Assembly (NCBI RefSeq): GCF_901709675.1
Contig: NC_051090.1
Coordinates: 4,892,342 to 4,956,341, forward strand
Length of the DNA: 64,000 bases
Source: Syngnathus acus
Lineage: Eukaryota > Chordata > Actinopteri > Syngnathiformes > Syngnathidae
Direction of reading: 5' to 3'
Positions 38,195 through 51,730 of the stretch are shown here, in pieces. The notes beneath the pieces were generated by a model that searched no databases, was not told the origin of the DNA, and saw only the letters and a list, made by a program, of their open reading frames with translations. The position numbers and the translations under genes were made by a program. Positions within the stretch are counted from its first letter, which is position 1, and each line of letters starts with the position of its first letter.

Positions 38195-41100
38195 CGGCCA
38201 TGTTACGTCTGTTTATTACTCCAGAGGAGTTTTTGCTTGTTGGGATGTTGTTTGCTTGCTTTTGCTACACAATGTAGGCCAGAGACATGAAAGGATGTGA
38301 TGTTTAAGACTCACAAAACAACCGCGCGCATCCGCTGGATGTTTTCGAGGCTCTTTTGGGATGTGGTTTTCTCTGTTGTCTTAACTCCAGCTTTTCATTT
38401 TGTAATGCTCGGTTGCCCCGCAGCTCTGCGTCATCTGCGACTTTCTGTCAACGGCCCAACTGTTAAATGAGTGTGAGCAGCAGTAGAGGCGATGTTAGTT
38501 CTTTGATTTCTAATTTTCCAGGTTTGGAACAGACAAAACGCATCACTATGACCTGAATGTTTTTATCTATAGCCTTGTGATATTAAACATTATTTTGGCA
38601 ATATTATATTGGGCAGCCAGTTCAATTTCCTGTTCTACGCTTGTTATACTTTTTTTCTTTTCTAAACCATCGCAAATATACTTTTGTGGTGGTTTAAAAA
38701 AATCTTAAGAGGAAAAACAAAGCCCCAAAAAAACAGCTCCTACTGTCAAAGCTTACGCATAAGAAAGTTGATATTCAATTCACCCTATTTTTTTTATTTT
38801 GGCCCACATACAGTCAAATCCCAGACTTGCATATTTCAAATGCCCAGTGGCGCTATTTCCATCTTTTCACCCAGCAGTGCTTGTTCAGCTCAATTCAAAG
38901 GTGCATTCCATTCAAGGCAATTCATCCTTATTTATAAAAGCGCCGGCTCGCGGCTGAGGATTAAACTGTCACCATCATTCAGGTCAAGTTTGAAGTCAAT
39001 ATTATTTATATAGCTCCGATTCACAATAGAAGCTACTTGAAGACGCTACTTAGACATGAAAGAGAACCAAACGGCTCTAGCATGAGCAGAGAAGAGGAAA
39101 AAAATTCCCTGTGAGGAAGAAATCTCAAGCAGAACCCAAACTCCGCTCTTGAAACAGCATCTTTGTCTATAAATGGTTCATTATTTGCCAGGCTGCCGCT
39201 TTTTGTAAAGTGCCAAGTTCACGTCCAATCATATCTGGAGCCACTATCTCCAAACTGTCCAAGCACTCCGGCTTGATGGTTCAGGGCAATCCATAACTGT
39301 TGCGTAGCTCATTTGGTTCAGACATCCACTGGCGATCGGCGGGCAAACAGGAAATGAAACGAGAGAGAGGCCACGAGGATGACGGCGAGGTGGTCATATC
39401 TTGCGGCGGGCCGGCAAGGAGAACATTTCCGCCGTTGTCACATATTTCCTACGGGTATCTGGAGACGTTTATTAACTTTTCATTTTGGCGACACTGACTG
39501 TGTGCTCTCGCTTCTTCAGCGGCGCTGTGATCGATTCAAGCGTGCTAGGCCGTAGAGGGCACGTAGTGTATGTGTGTGTGGGTCTGAAGATGAGCTTCAG
39601 CCAAGCTTTGTTGTGTTTATCATTTGGAGTTGACTCAGGAAAAAGATTTCAGTGGGCAGAAGCTTGTTTGGGGCCAGCGAGGACTCCTCAAAATTGACCC
39701 ATGGTGAGCAATAGAGCGCTTTGCGGCTTTATTGATTGAGCTTAGCTGGCTGAGGCGCGAGCTTTATTCCAACGTCCTTACATTGGATAACAACGCTGAC
39801 CTCCGCCACGGGTTTAACATGCGTCGGCTGCTAAATGGGTGACGGAACGGAGTTGAAGTTGGAGCCGAATAGCTGGAACGAGATTAAATTTCACAGCTAG
39901 AATTTCAGTCTGGTCGTCCTTGACGTTAGATTCCCTCGTCTGCGGCCCCTTCTCAAGGTTTCATTTTTTTCCCAAGATCGGTGATGTTAATATTTGTCAA
40001 CTGTGGGCATGTTTGAGACTTTTTTGTGATTCAGGGCTAAATAAATAAATTTAACTTGAGTAGTTGTGACACAGGCCGAAGCATTTCAACAGAAATGTTC
40101 AATACAATTTTCTGTGATAATATTAAGAGCCTGTCAAATGTGGAAAATCCTTAACGAGGCTTGGTTTCACATCACTGCTTCTACATACACGACGCCAACT
40201 TCAATCAAAACTGATTTGACAGTAATATGTTGGAACAATATTTTTTTAAAGCGTTCATCCAAGCGGTCATTTTTGGCGGGTTCTCAAACTAATCTAAGAC
40301 TACTGACCTATCGTAAAACATTCCGGAATAAAATCACGTAACTACTGCAGACAGGACAATGTAAAAAAAAAAATGAAATGAAAAATGAGCAAACCCACGC
40401 AGAAGATGAGGTAAAAATAGTGAAGCGAGTAGCCCGGAGCACCTTGAAATGCTGCGAAAGGGAAGACAATAGATTTTTGTCTTGCTCAAATGTATTCATG
40501 CACCAAACAATGCTGACTCCCACAAAATGTGCAACGGGATGTGGATAAATGCAGGGAATTTAAATTGTAATCCAACGACCCCCAGACAGTTTTGCAGGGG
40601 CGGAGCTACGTGGTTGCCTTGCCACTCTCCGTCCACCCGCACATTTAGGGGAAGATTTTGAATTGCTCTCAATCATAGACCACCCATCATTTTCCACTCT
40701 GTAATCCTGCCCTCACATGACCCCCCATGCCCAAGCCCATCTCCCTCGGGCCTCCTGACATTTGCTCGGGAGGCCATGGCCAGCTTAACTGGAGCGGCCA
40801 CCCATCCTAATCGGCTCTCCTGGCCCGCGCTGTAAACGAGCTTACAGAAAAGTGGAGCAGTGGTCAGCCAAAAAAAAAAAAAAAGAAAGATATTTGGGGA
40901 TTGGTGCTTTGTGTTACGGAGATGCTGGGCTGAACTGAATAGTTTCCTAATCTGCATATAAATAAAGAAGCCCTGGATGTATCATTTGCAGCGCTGCATT
41001 GTGTCGTTAAGCTTATGGAAGAATTTGAGCCGAGCCATTCCAATTTCTCGCTGTCACCGGGGCCACATACAAGTCTTGCTTTTGTGTGCAAGTTATTGCT

Positions 41101-44006
41101 TTTTATTGTATAGCGCTACCTCCAAGGTCTAATGTCCCAAAACTCATAACATTTGGGATTTTTTTTTTTTTTAAATGTACGATTTTTGTGTAGTATCATT
41201 CTTTCCCTCGAGAACAGGGGAGGGCAAACTTTAGCTTACAAGGGCCACGCTTGATTTTTAAAATGGATAGATGGGTCATATTTTTTAAATAAAATGTATT
41301 ACTTTTTAATGTACAATTATAAATTTTTAATTAAATAATTGTTCTTCTCTGTCTAGCTTTTTAACTGATATTTGAACACGGGCGTACATTATATTCTTTA
41401 TCCTCTGCAAAGAACGGCTATTACCGCTAATTTTGACATGGATATGTCTGTATTATACCGCCCCCAGGTGGCCAAGTTACATACACACACAAGGAGTAGC
41501 AGAATGTCCACTGAATAGAAACATTAGATTGTTTACATTCTAATTCATGATATCACTAATGTATATTTTTAATGATGTAGCCGTTTAAAAAAAAAAAAAA
41601 TCTTTAAGGGAACGCTTAAAATCGCTTCCTAATCCACCCACAGTGCTCTCCTCAGCCCCCATCCGGATACAACGTGGGAGGCTATTATATGCACTCTCAT
41701 CTGATAACACACAAGCTCATCATAGAATAAGAGTAGCCCATAAGTGTTATCAAAGCTCGCAATGAAGTGAGCGAGATGTTTTATCTCCTCGCCGCATGTG
41801 AGCCTGCAGCATATTGCTCATGTGAAAAAAAAAAAGGAGACAAAATGCTTCTTTTGTTCAAAGTCCATCTTGTTCCCAATATAAACAAAAGCTCAGATGA
41901 CACATTTTGGGTGCTGTAAATTATAGTACCGATTATCTTTTCTTTCGGACGAGCTTTTCTTCCACTCTGAATGGCAAACAGGAATCCCGCCGAACAGTTT
42001 GCATGCTCCATCTGTGTGTTTGCGTGCAAAAGCGCAAATGAACATCTAATTTACTGCCTGCGTGTCATGCTTGACCTCACCCCCCGGATAGCACCGAAAT
42101 AAAAGCGCAAAAGGATATTTAGGCTTTTTTTCCCCCCCTCCTCGTAAGTCCTCGCAAGCTTTTACAAGCTTTACAGTATGGCCGTCACACATCGGTGTAT
42201 TTTTCTGAATTGACAAGATCTTAGCCGTTACTGCTGCTGACACTAAGCAATTTGGAGTCACTCCCTCTGTGCTAGCGGTGCACAAAGGTGGAAATGAGTC
42301 GCAGCATCAGCACCGCTCGCTTAATCCTGCCCTCAATGCCTCATGGCCGCGTCGTCTTTATTTACCCCTGACAGCCTCAAACTGTGATCACGTTTTCCAC
42401 ACTAGCTTGCCCAGTCAAGTGAATGTTTTTTTTTTTTTCCCCCTCCCATCCTTCAGGGGGTCATCAGTAGCTGACCCCGCTGTTGTTTTGGTTTCTCAGT
42501 GGAACAAACGATCTGTTTGTTGAGACGGAGGAGGCATTGAGAGATGGAGTGGATTTGAAATTGGATTAGGACAAGAGGTGGATTAATCAAAGCCACCACT
42601 GGGTGACAACTTGGCCAACTTGGTCATTTCCTTTTGATTCCTGCGAGCCAGATCAATACGACACTTTTTGTTCCCGCTAACGTCTCCAACTAAAGCACTA
42701 GCTTAAATACTCAATGGGATAATCCATTTTATTTAAATACGTCAATAATATGACTATAAATTGACTCTTGTCTCCTCATAAGAATCGGAGTCATTATAAA
42801 AATGTGGCAGAAGTTTGCAAAAGAATTACCACATGGTTGACATTGATAGGAAGGACCAAAAGGATTTTTGTCAACGCATCCACACAACACACATGTAAAG
42901 GTCACCAAGACCTTAAATCCCCAAAATGAGCCAAAAATAAAATCAATACATCCATCCCGTAAGAGCAGTAGTTAAATATACATCCGCTTCATTCCCAGCA
43001 GAGAGCAGCTTAAAGTGGCACATGTCCCAAACGCATTCTTAGGAGGATAACACAAAGCCCACCTAAAGCCAACCCACTGCGGCCAGTCCAAGTCGCGAGG
43101 CGCTCGCTCGCTCGCTCGCTTGCCCCGCCCCTGCCCTGTCGCTGTGGGCAGCACATCCAGCGCTTGGCTGCACTTGCAAACGCTCATTAGCAGGCGCAGT
43201 AGTACACAAGGCGCCAAGCGGGGAGGATCATGGGAACCCAAATCCATGCCAACCCATCCACACAGCATCCTTGGATCTTTTGAGGTGTCCTTGAAAAACA
43301 AAATTAGTAGTAAAAGTTGTTGACTCCACTATGTTGTTGAGCAAAGCACCCAACAAAGCTTCTGGTAATCCCAACCATATATCTGAACGATATTGTCAAT
43401 TTTGAAACGCTCCTGTTTTGATTAGAAGAGCTCAGTGTGTCTCTTTGGACATATGTGTGTATGTCGAGTCTGCCCAGGGGAGGGAGGGGGGGCAGTGTAA
43501 TTATAGCGTGGAGATGTGGTGTCAATCCCTATGGAAGGCTTGTATGTTTTGTACACGGGCCTGAGCAGATGGTGAAAATAGCAGTAGCTTCTCAGTTTCA
43601 GGTCCTGTACCCAAAAAAAGAAAATAGATGTAGTATTAGAAACCGGTGTGATTGTACAGAGTCCAGAATTGAAACGGAAGTCCCGATGAGTACGACAACA
43701 GCCCCGGGGCAAACAATCATTGTGCATTGGCAGCAAAATGTGCATGCCAAGTGAAAGATATCACATTCATTTAAATCCAATAAGCTTTGGATTGTCTTTT
43801 CACCCCTGGAGGAGAACTAGTCCCCTCGTGTTTATGTGACAATCTTTAAAGAAAGACGCTCCACCCATATGATTCCGAAAGCCCAAAGCATGTCAACATC
43901 GAACTGGGCAGCTTACTGGTTAAAAAGAAATAAAGATAATAAAACAAGGAACGTTTTACTTACTGAAATTGAAGTAAAATGATCTCCAAAAAGAAGAGGA
44001 AATAAT

Positions 44007-44009
44007 TAA

Positions 44010-44041
<32 letters not shown>

Positions 44042-44042
44042 A
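44007..44042. repeat. (AAAT)n microsatellite
   Basis: About nine tandem AAAT units, slightly interrupted at the 5' side. Confidence 0.9.
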
Positions 44043-47000
44043 CAAAACTACAAGATGGCCCTATGAAAAGTGTTTAATATATTAAATTAATTAATTCCTC
44101 CTTAACTCCTCACTTGCTCTCCTTCGGCCATGACTGATGACCTTCCTCCTGGTTTGCTGCCTCAGCTTGTCGAGGGGGGGGACCGGAACACTCACTTGTG
44201 TTGACGGACGACATTGGCCCCGCTGGCTGTTTTTCTTCATGATGTGTGAGAGCCTTTTCATTTGGAGTCGCGCCGCCCACCGCTGCACTTTTTTGTCAGG
44301 TCATTTCTTCTCATTCTGGTTTTCATGTCGCTCCACTTTTCATCTTTTTGTCGCTCTCGCACCTCTTTGCATATGTGCTTTCAAAATAAAGCATTATAAA
44401 AGGAATGGCAAGTTTTCGAAAGATTCTCAAGAGATTCTTTTAAAGTTGTTTTCCAACCTCCTGCCATGACTAGGCATTTTATTTCCCCGCACACCTGCTG
44501 CTTTCTTCCAGCCCTCCATGCCAACAATCAATTATTGAACATTTCATTGAAGTGCCACTCCATCCATCAGGCTAGCATGCTGTCGTCCAGAGCAGACGTT
44601 AAACACAAAATTAATCTGCCTTAATGACAGCTGCGTCTCGCGCGTGAGACATGTGTCCTATGTGCGTCTCTGCTGACATTGGCGGGACGCCACCGGCGCT
44701 TTTGTTCCCGTTGACCCACTGACATGGCCCGAAAGGCCGACGGACATCTCTCGGGTGTCACAGAACTGGCGCTGACCCAAAAACATGCCGCTCATGTTAT
44801 GTTAATGTTAGCAATATGAAGCGAACACTAAATATTGTGACATCACATCTAGTTAGCATTACACCTGTACTAATGATCTCGCCACCTCATAGATAATCAA
44901 ATCTGATTGTTTACATTTTACACCGGCTGAACCAACGGAACACAGTGTACAAGAATCGCCTTGGGCAATGAGCCGCATGAGACTACACCAAGTCTCAAGA
45001 CAAAGTCATGGTTATTTTTTTGCTGACGACATCTTCATCCATCAGTTCACAGGAGGAAGTCAACTTCCCCCCCCGCATGCCCACACATCTCCCTCAAGGC
45101 TTTCTTTCTTGCCGTTATCCTCTCTCCACTTCACGACCCCACTAATCCACTTCCATGGATTCGCTGTTGTTACTCCTGCTTGGACTGATCTCTGGTGACT
45201 CACTAACCTCCGTCCGGGCCAGTAGGCGTGGGACAAACCTACACACGCAAAACAACAACACGCAAACACCCAGCGGCACTCTGCCTTTGTCTGGCCGTGC
45301 CATGCAAAATTCCCGTCATTGTGAAGGAAAGGTGTCGAAAGGCTAATCACACATCCAATTCATGTTCGGGTCATTCCACACTCATAATCATCTCATAGTG
45401 TAAAAATGAGTGTGACTTTTTTTTTTTTTGTGATTGCTCACGTCCCTTCTTTGCGTGCGTGTTTTGCATGTGTCGGTGCCGTGACGAAGGCGCTCGCCCA
45501 AGAAAACGTCTGCCGTGTTTGTGAAGTGCATGTGCCAACTCTGAGCTGAGCTCGCCTTGCCTACAGGCTAACGAACGGCGTGGCGGGCACATTACTCACG
45601 CACACACACACGCATATGATTCAGTAGTGTGTCTGTTGTATGTTTCAGCGTGCCGTCACAGTGGTCGCGCCTCCGCAGCCGAAGGCCAGATGGGCAACGC
45701 ACGGCATGGGGCGGCTGGGATCAAGGACACACTCCTCAACTTGAAACTGTTTGTGTGCGTGCATGGAAAGTAGGTAAGCACACACGGCTGCTCCACAAGC
45801 CCCGCCCGCTAATACACAACTCGTCAAGACTTCCTTTGCGGCCTGTTTTTAGCCAGCGTGCGATCGCAATGTCGGCTGCTATTTGATCGCCATTCAACAC
45901 ACTGACAGTTGATACTTCAATTCAAGTCCCCCAAACACACACACGCGTTATATTATTAACTCAAGGTCATGTTTCATTTGTCATTCCAGTTACACGATCA
46001 TTAAATAATAAGTCAAAAGATAATTAACTTTGTTAATATTGCTGCCGTTGTGCGGAATCCTCGTACTTCCAACATCGTCTTTTTTTGTTTTAGGAGACCC
46101 CAAACAAAATATTTAAAATGATCACATAGCGTAGCCCAGTCAGCTAAATGCTAACAAATGACACCAAATACCACAGACCATCTAAGATATTGAACACAAA
46201 TGGTGCAAAACTAAATACAGGCGTCCATTTTGTCAAGTTGTCTATCGAATCCATTTTGATGTCGTACTGACAGAAACATTGTTACAAAACGCTATCTTGC
46301 GGCCTTCGGCATGCCCTGCCAAAAACACAATTCTACACTATTAAAAATTCAACAAAAACACACACATAATGTGTGTGTAGCCAAAGAGGCGGGCCACGCT
46401 TTCAGTCCAGAGCCGCCGTCTCCCTAATGTGCCCCTGCCAAAATCCCTCCTGAGCTGTCAAAAGGAAATTGCACACAGGTACTAAGCTGCCAAGTCATGG
46501 ATGAATAATCATTGCGTGACGATATATAGTTTCCTGATAAAATGTTGTGTACAATTTCTGTAGGTCGTCCTCCATAAGATATGAAGCATAAAAAAAAAAA
46601 TATTCCAGTCGTTTCCAAATGCAGCACGGCATTTCCCCTTGATTGCAGCTCTCACATGAGGCACGGGTGAAAGTAATAAGGGCACTTTGAAACTGACAAA
46701 CGACTTTTGAGTCCAGAGTTGACGCACAGCCTTTTTCAACCTGCGCAGTTATCAAGGCGCATTGCCTTCATGTTTTATGTATATTGTATTTATCAACATG
46801 CGCCCGCTCAATAATTTACTGACGAATAGTGCCGGTGCATTATGCAAGCTGGGAAAGCTCCTGGAAGGATGCTAGCATGTGGGAAGCACGCGTGCTTAGC
46901 CTGCTTAGTGTGTGCGGGGGCCGGGGCCAGGTCCTGGGGGGATTATTAATACTGTGCCTTACTGTAGGGAGCCTCTTGAGGAAAGAGCGGAGGACATTCG

Positions 47001-47619
47001 TGAAGGTCAGCACACAACAAAGTCGGGCCGCCACCTCTTTGGGTGCCAGAAAGAACAATAACGGCTACAACGTGACACAGTAGCGATAAAAGACGAGTAA
47101 ATAGGGACAAAAGGGATGTTGATGCTCTTATGGGGACGTGATGAAACATGGCGCAGCTTCCATCTTCACCTGAATGCGACTTTCCTGCACCGCCTCAGGC
47201 GCCGATTTGTGAGGATGCCTGTAGAATAAGAGACGTTTTTTTTTCTCCAGACGACCAGAACCAAAGTTAACAAAAGGTGCACACAGAGATGCATTAGAAA
47301 ATTTTGTCTAGAGGGTGAAGAAAGTTTGTTATGATGGCCATAGTTGGGTGGGAATTGATTGTGTTTCCATTGTTTCCTGTGGGAATATTGAGTCCAAAGA
47401 GTTTGCACTGTAATTGATGGGAGTCTGCAGCCCATTGATTGTTTTTCCACTGCAAGATGCAGCAGCCCAAAACATAGCCGCAAAAAAAACCCAGATTGAA
47501 CTGTGCCCCTTTTCCAATTTTTTTTTTGTTCATGCAAAAGCCATTGTTTGCTTTTAACATGACCTCATTTCAATAAATCAAATTGAATCGTTATTGCTAC
47601 GCGACCCTCGGTCACAAGA

Positions 47620-47679
47620 TCCTCGGAGATGATGTCACAAGACTCTTTCGAAGCTGAGCTGCTGCTACATCTGCGCTCG
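47620..47679 (+). other. lingo3: Candidate 5' non-coding exon (a)
   Basis: A segment rich in CpG and CTG ends at a strong donor, GCTCG|GTAAGT, with GT at 47680. It could be a first untranslated exon. The 5' border is not defined. Assignment to lingo3 is inferred from strand and from the absence of another gene downstream. Confidence 0.3.
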
Positions 47680-47954
47680 GTAAGTCGGTCCTTACTTGCT
47701 CATTATTCATTTATTTAATGAGGGTAATTTTATGCACATTTTACGAGCTAGCTTAAATTCAAATGTAGTCACGCGGGTCTTGTTCTTTTATTCATCTTTG
47801 CCATCTTCTAACATTGATATTGTATCGATTGTGTCATTGAGCTAACATTTGTTATTCACAAGAATAGTATGCTTGTCGGCAGGGATATATATATATTTTT
47901 TTATGAAGCAGTGTGTGTTGTAGACGTATATAATGAACTATTGTTTTTTTTTAG

Positions 47955-47992
47955 CTTTCACACAAGATGTTTTCCACTACCAAGTATGTCAG
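47955..47992 (+). other. lingo3: Candidate 5' exon (b) with short upstream ORF
   Basis: The acceptor TTTTTTTTAG ends at 47954 and the donor TCAG|GTGAGT begins at 47993, giving a 38-base exon. It holds an ATG whose frame (MFSTTKYVR) would end at once in exon (c), as a 10-codon upstream ORF. Confidence 0.3.
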
Positions 47993-48254
47993 GTGAGTAC
48001 AATCACATGGTTCTTTCTGTGTTGCATTGTAGATGACAAAGGTCCATTTTTGGAGTCAAGAAATAATTTTCTGAACTAATTAAGTCAAACTAGATCATTT
48101 CATGTGGCAAACTTGTTGATTGCTCACTTAAGGACTCAGTCATCCATGTTAACGCACTCTCACACACATGCAGAGGTGCAAATGCAGAAGTTCTCCATAC
48201 AGGAGTCAACAGTGAGATGAATACTGAAAGCTTGTTTTCCCGTCTGCCTTGTAG

Positions 48255-48647
48255 GACTTGAATGCAGCACACACATTGAGAGAAATAGAGAGAGAGAGAG
48301 AGGAGGGGGCGAGAGAGCGACCAGATGAGCCTCACTGAACAGCAGCAGGGTCCTGTTTCAAAAACGCACGCACGCACACACTCCTACACACACATGCAAA
48401 CCAGCATCGGTCCGAGCCGCCGGTGGCTGCCCCTCACCGCTTCGCCCAGGCGCGAAGCCCGCCGGGAGACGACGAGCAGGAGAAGCCCCCCGCCGACAGG
48501 AGAGAAAGCAAGAGGAAGCTTGGGGGCTTCTTTTGGAAAGCGCTAGAGGAGAGAGAGCGATCGAGAGAGCTGCTCCGAGAGAACAACATCACAGCATCGC
48601 AGCAGCTTGCAGATGTGGAAGGAGCGCCGCTCAAGTTCCCGTCCTGG
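48255..48647 (+). other. lingo3: Candidate 5' exon (c), GC-rich
   Basis: The acceptor CTGCCTTGTAG ends at 48254 and the donor CCTGG|GTGAGC begins at 48648. The exon holds a GA run (about 48288-48302) and a GC-rich half. From 48423 one frame stays open to the donor and reads with a protein-like charge pattern (ALEERERSRELLRENNITAS) but has no ATG. I treat it as 5'UTR. Confidence 0.35.
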
Positions 48648-51600
48648 GTGAGCCTCTTGCTTGTATTTGGCACACTTTTTACACACGCTCGCTCCGATTT
48701 TCGTATTATCATAAGACGAGTCTCAGCCACTTTGTTGCGCTTCCTCCACCATCCCTCCTTTTTTTTTTCTTTGCTTCTTGAAAATGTACGTGTGTCGGCG
48801 TTAGTGTGTGCGTCGTCAGCCAGCAGCTCTCAATCATACTTTAATGATGTGAAGGCGGTACAGTTTTTGGATGGATCCCTGCAGTGGCTGTGACATATCC
48901 GAGGCAGACTCTTCACGTCCCTTTCGAAAGCTTCGGGACACTTTATGCATTTAGCACCAAAGGGAATTATGATGCTGATTGCTTCCCCCCCAACCCCCCG
49001 CCCCCTCCTCCAGAAAAGAGCAACACTACAGTATCTGTATTGTATTGATTGATGGCATCTGTGCCCCCTCCCTTGTGAGGGTTTAACTAATGTCCCTGTC
49101 GATGTGGTGATGTGCTTCCGAAGCTGACCGACGCTACGGACAGAGCAGTCATTAGTATACTTGGAACTGTAGGAAACATAAAATGGGGTGCCCTTGAGCA
49201 AAGCCTCGGCTATCCCAGAAAGGGAAAGAAAGCGTTGGTGGTACAAGGATATCCGCAAAACAAAATAAAAATTACAAACCCAAAAATTCTTCAAAAAATG
49301 CTTATGAAACATCAATACATGTTCTTTATCAGGGATGGATGGAAATGTGTAAAGAAATTCCAGGAAAAATCTGAAAATACCCAAAAGTCATTTAATTGGC
49401 CTGGCACCTGGTCCAAGCACTTTCCAGGAGCGGCTCGTGCCCCCGCGGCACCCCCTCTAGCTCCGCCTCGTATTTCATCGGTGTTGTGTTCTACGAAGCC
49501 TCCTGACCGATATATTCCAAATCTGACTTGAACTGATGCTTCTGTTTTGGTCAGCGACAGAGTCCAAGCCAAGTTCTTGTGGATTGAGCCACTGCCACCT
49601 CTCATTTTGATTGAAGGTGTCCCGGACAGCTTCGGCATGTCATTATCCGCCCCACTTTGTCGTGGCGTGACGTTACGGGTCGTTAACCAGCTGTCAGGAG
49701 CCGCGAATGCCGCTTTGCGGGGCAAAGTCGCGATTGGAATGAACGCAATCGGAGCGGCGGGGTGCACTGATGATGTCAGTAATAAAATGTCTGCTGACGG
49801 GTCAATTAGTGCTTCAGAGCGCATTGTGGAACGGCGGGCGCCCCCCTCGTCCATTTCTTCACCCCGCTCTTCTCATTCTGATCCCCTCGGCTGCGCATAA
49901 AGCTGTCAGCGGCGCTCAAGAGCCACATTAAGTCCACTTAACGATATCGCTGCCAAGCTGCATTGTTTTCAGCTTTACGGCGGCAGTAAAACACACGTGC
50001 ACGCGCCGTACGAGAGACGAGGCCGCCGATGCTACTCCTGCTGAAATTAGAGCCTCGGAGTGACTTTCCCGTGGCCGCGTTGTAAAGGTTTGACAGTCAG
50101 CCGGATGGCCGCCGCTCCAAGGCCGTTAAACCGCTCGGATGGTGCCGGAACCTCCATGCAGTCACCTTCGTAATGAAACCCCATCCTGATATATTTCTGC
50201 TCTTATGTTATTTACTTTTAATGGACTTTCCTTCTTCAACCATGCACAGAGAATTTGAATATTTTATAATTTTATCACTTTAGATTAGATTTTCCAAAAT
50301 TGCTACTTTACCCCTGGGCTTGGATCTGAGGCTAATGAAAAAATGGAAGCAATCAAGAGAGTGTTTAGATAGTACTGCATTGGCTTTGCACCTCATATAT
50401 TTAATTTCTCCCGTGCTGAATGTCGCAGAGTTCTATCATCTGTGAGGAGTCCTCGTGTGTTTTCGCTATGTTGCAATGATGCAATTTACGCGTCGCCTAC
50501 ATTATTCATAACGATCTTAGCCTACATGAAAAATGAATACACCACAGCTTATTTTTGACGAACCGACGCAGCGCCGAAACTTCCAGCGGAGCCCAAATTC
50601 GCACTTAATATTTTGAAGTGCATGGCCGTCAGGCTCAACTCGAGAGTGTCAAGTGTTGACGGACGGGATCGGCTTGATGGGCTCTGAAGCTGCAGGTCAG
50701 CTAAGGGAGGGAGGGGGGGGCGCTCGGGTAAAGGAAAAAATCCTACTGGTTTCGCGTACTGCATATTTCATATTGCCCTTATGTAATGACTCCAATGGGA
50801 AGCGGACACATTTAGCTACTCCTAATTAGGACTGAGCCATTTAGAAAAAGAATCAATATTGCATTTATTATTTAATATGGCAATTTTTTTCGAGATCCTC
50901 TTCCCATGTTTTTTTTTTTTCGAACGAACAAACAAGCAATAAATTAATCTGTATTAATAAGCGACATTGAATTTATAATACGTACATACTGTAAATGTCT
51001 TATAGGTTAGACTTACACTAAAATAATTTGAAGAGTCACATGCTGCTTCACCAAGTCCAAAGACAAATTGTAGACATACAAATAAATTTCGCGTGGCATC
51101 TTAGTCACTCAGACATTTCGGGATTTACGGTTTGTTTTGACAATATATTTTATATTAATGTAATAAACCGTGAAACAAAAATAGCTTGTCCTTTGCAAGG
51201 AAGGAGAAAAAATGCATGACGCAGAATGCAATTTACAAGGTCTTCTGACTAACGTTCCAACCACGGACCATAATTTTTATGCGTTTATACTGAATAGCTA
51301 TTCAGGTGGAGCCTGGCATGCGGGAAAAGAGAGCCATAGCTGCCAATGTAGTTTTCTGGGTTATTTTTAGCACAAACAAAATGAGCACACTCACTCACAG
51401 GAGCTGCTGTCAACCCCAGCTCACACCCAGACACTCACACTCAGACTTGTGATTGATGTCACCCGCCAGGTCCGCTTAAAACCAACGCTCCCGCTAGGTG
51501 AGTATAAAACAATAGGTAGTCTAGTTTTAGTGCTGTTCCGGTATGATAAACTTGCTGTTGTTGTTGCTGCTGTCTCCAGTTCATTTCACTTTATGCGCTT

Positions 51601-51700
51601 CCAAAGCTGCTGCCTGGCAGATTGAAATGCTGTGACTAAGCAGCCGTAAAACAATATATTGTGTAGCGCAGATGGGCCACGATGACGGGAATACGCGGCT

Positions 51701-51730
51701 CCCGCCCGCCCGCCCGCCCGCCTGCCCGCC
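51701..51730. repeat. (CCCG)n simple repeat
   Basis: About seven CCCG/CCTG units, GC-rich, with potential for G-quadruplex on the complementary strand. Confidence 0.85.

Larger units (their letters stand above)
34990..47600. other. Long non-coding interval upstream of lingo3, left part
   Basis: About 12.6 kb contains no multi-exon coding pattern and no recognisable RNA gene. It holds low-complexity tracts: (CTCG)n at 43100-43120, (AAAT)n at about 44007-44042, and T tracts near 35500 and 42430. It also holds a homeobox/E-box composite at 38172-38194 and a dispersed-repeat fragment at 41445-41505. A 63-codon frame at 45155-45346 begins with a signal-peptide-like Leu run but is otherwise low complexity. 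The interval is a candidate regulatory domain of lingo3. Confidence 0.5.

Noticed and set aside
49312-49900. Overlapping frames of 117-180 codons on both strands
   Set aside because: Both strands are open because of composition; no motif, no splice context.
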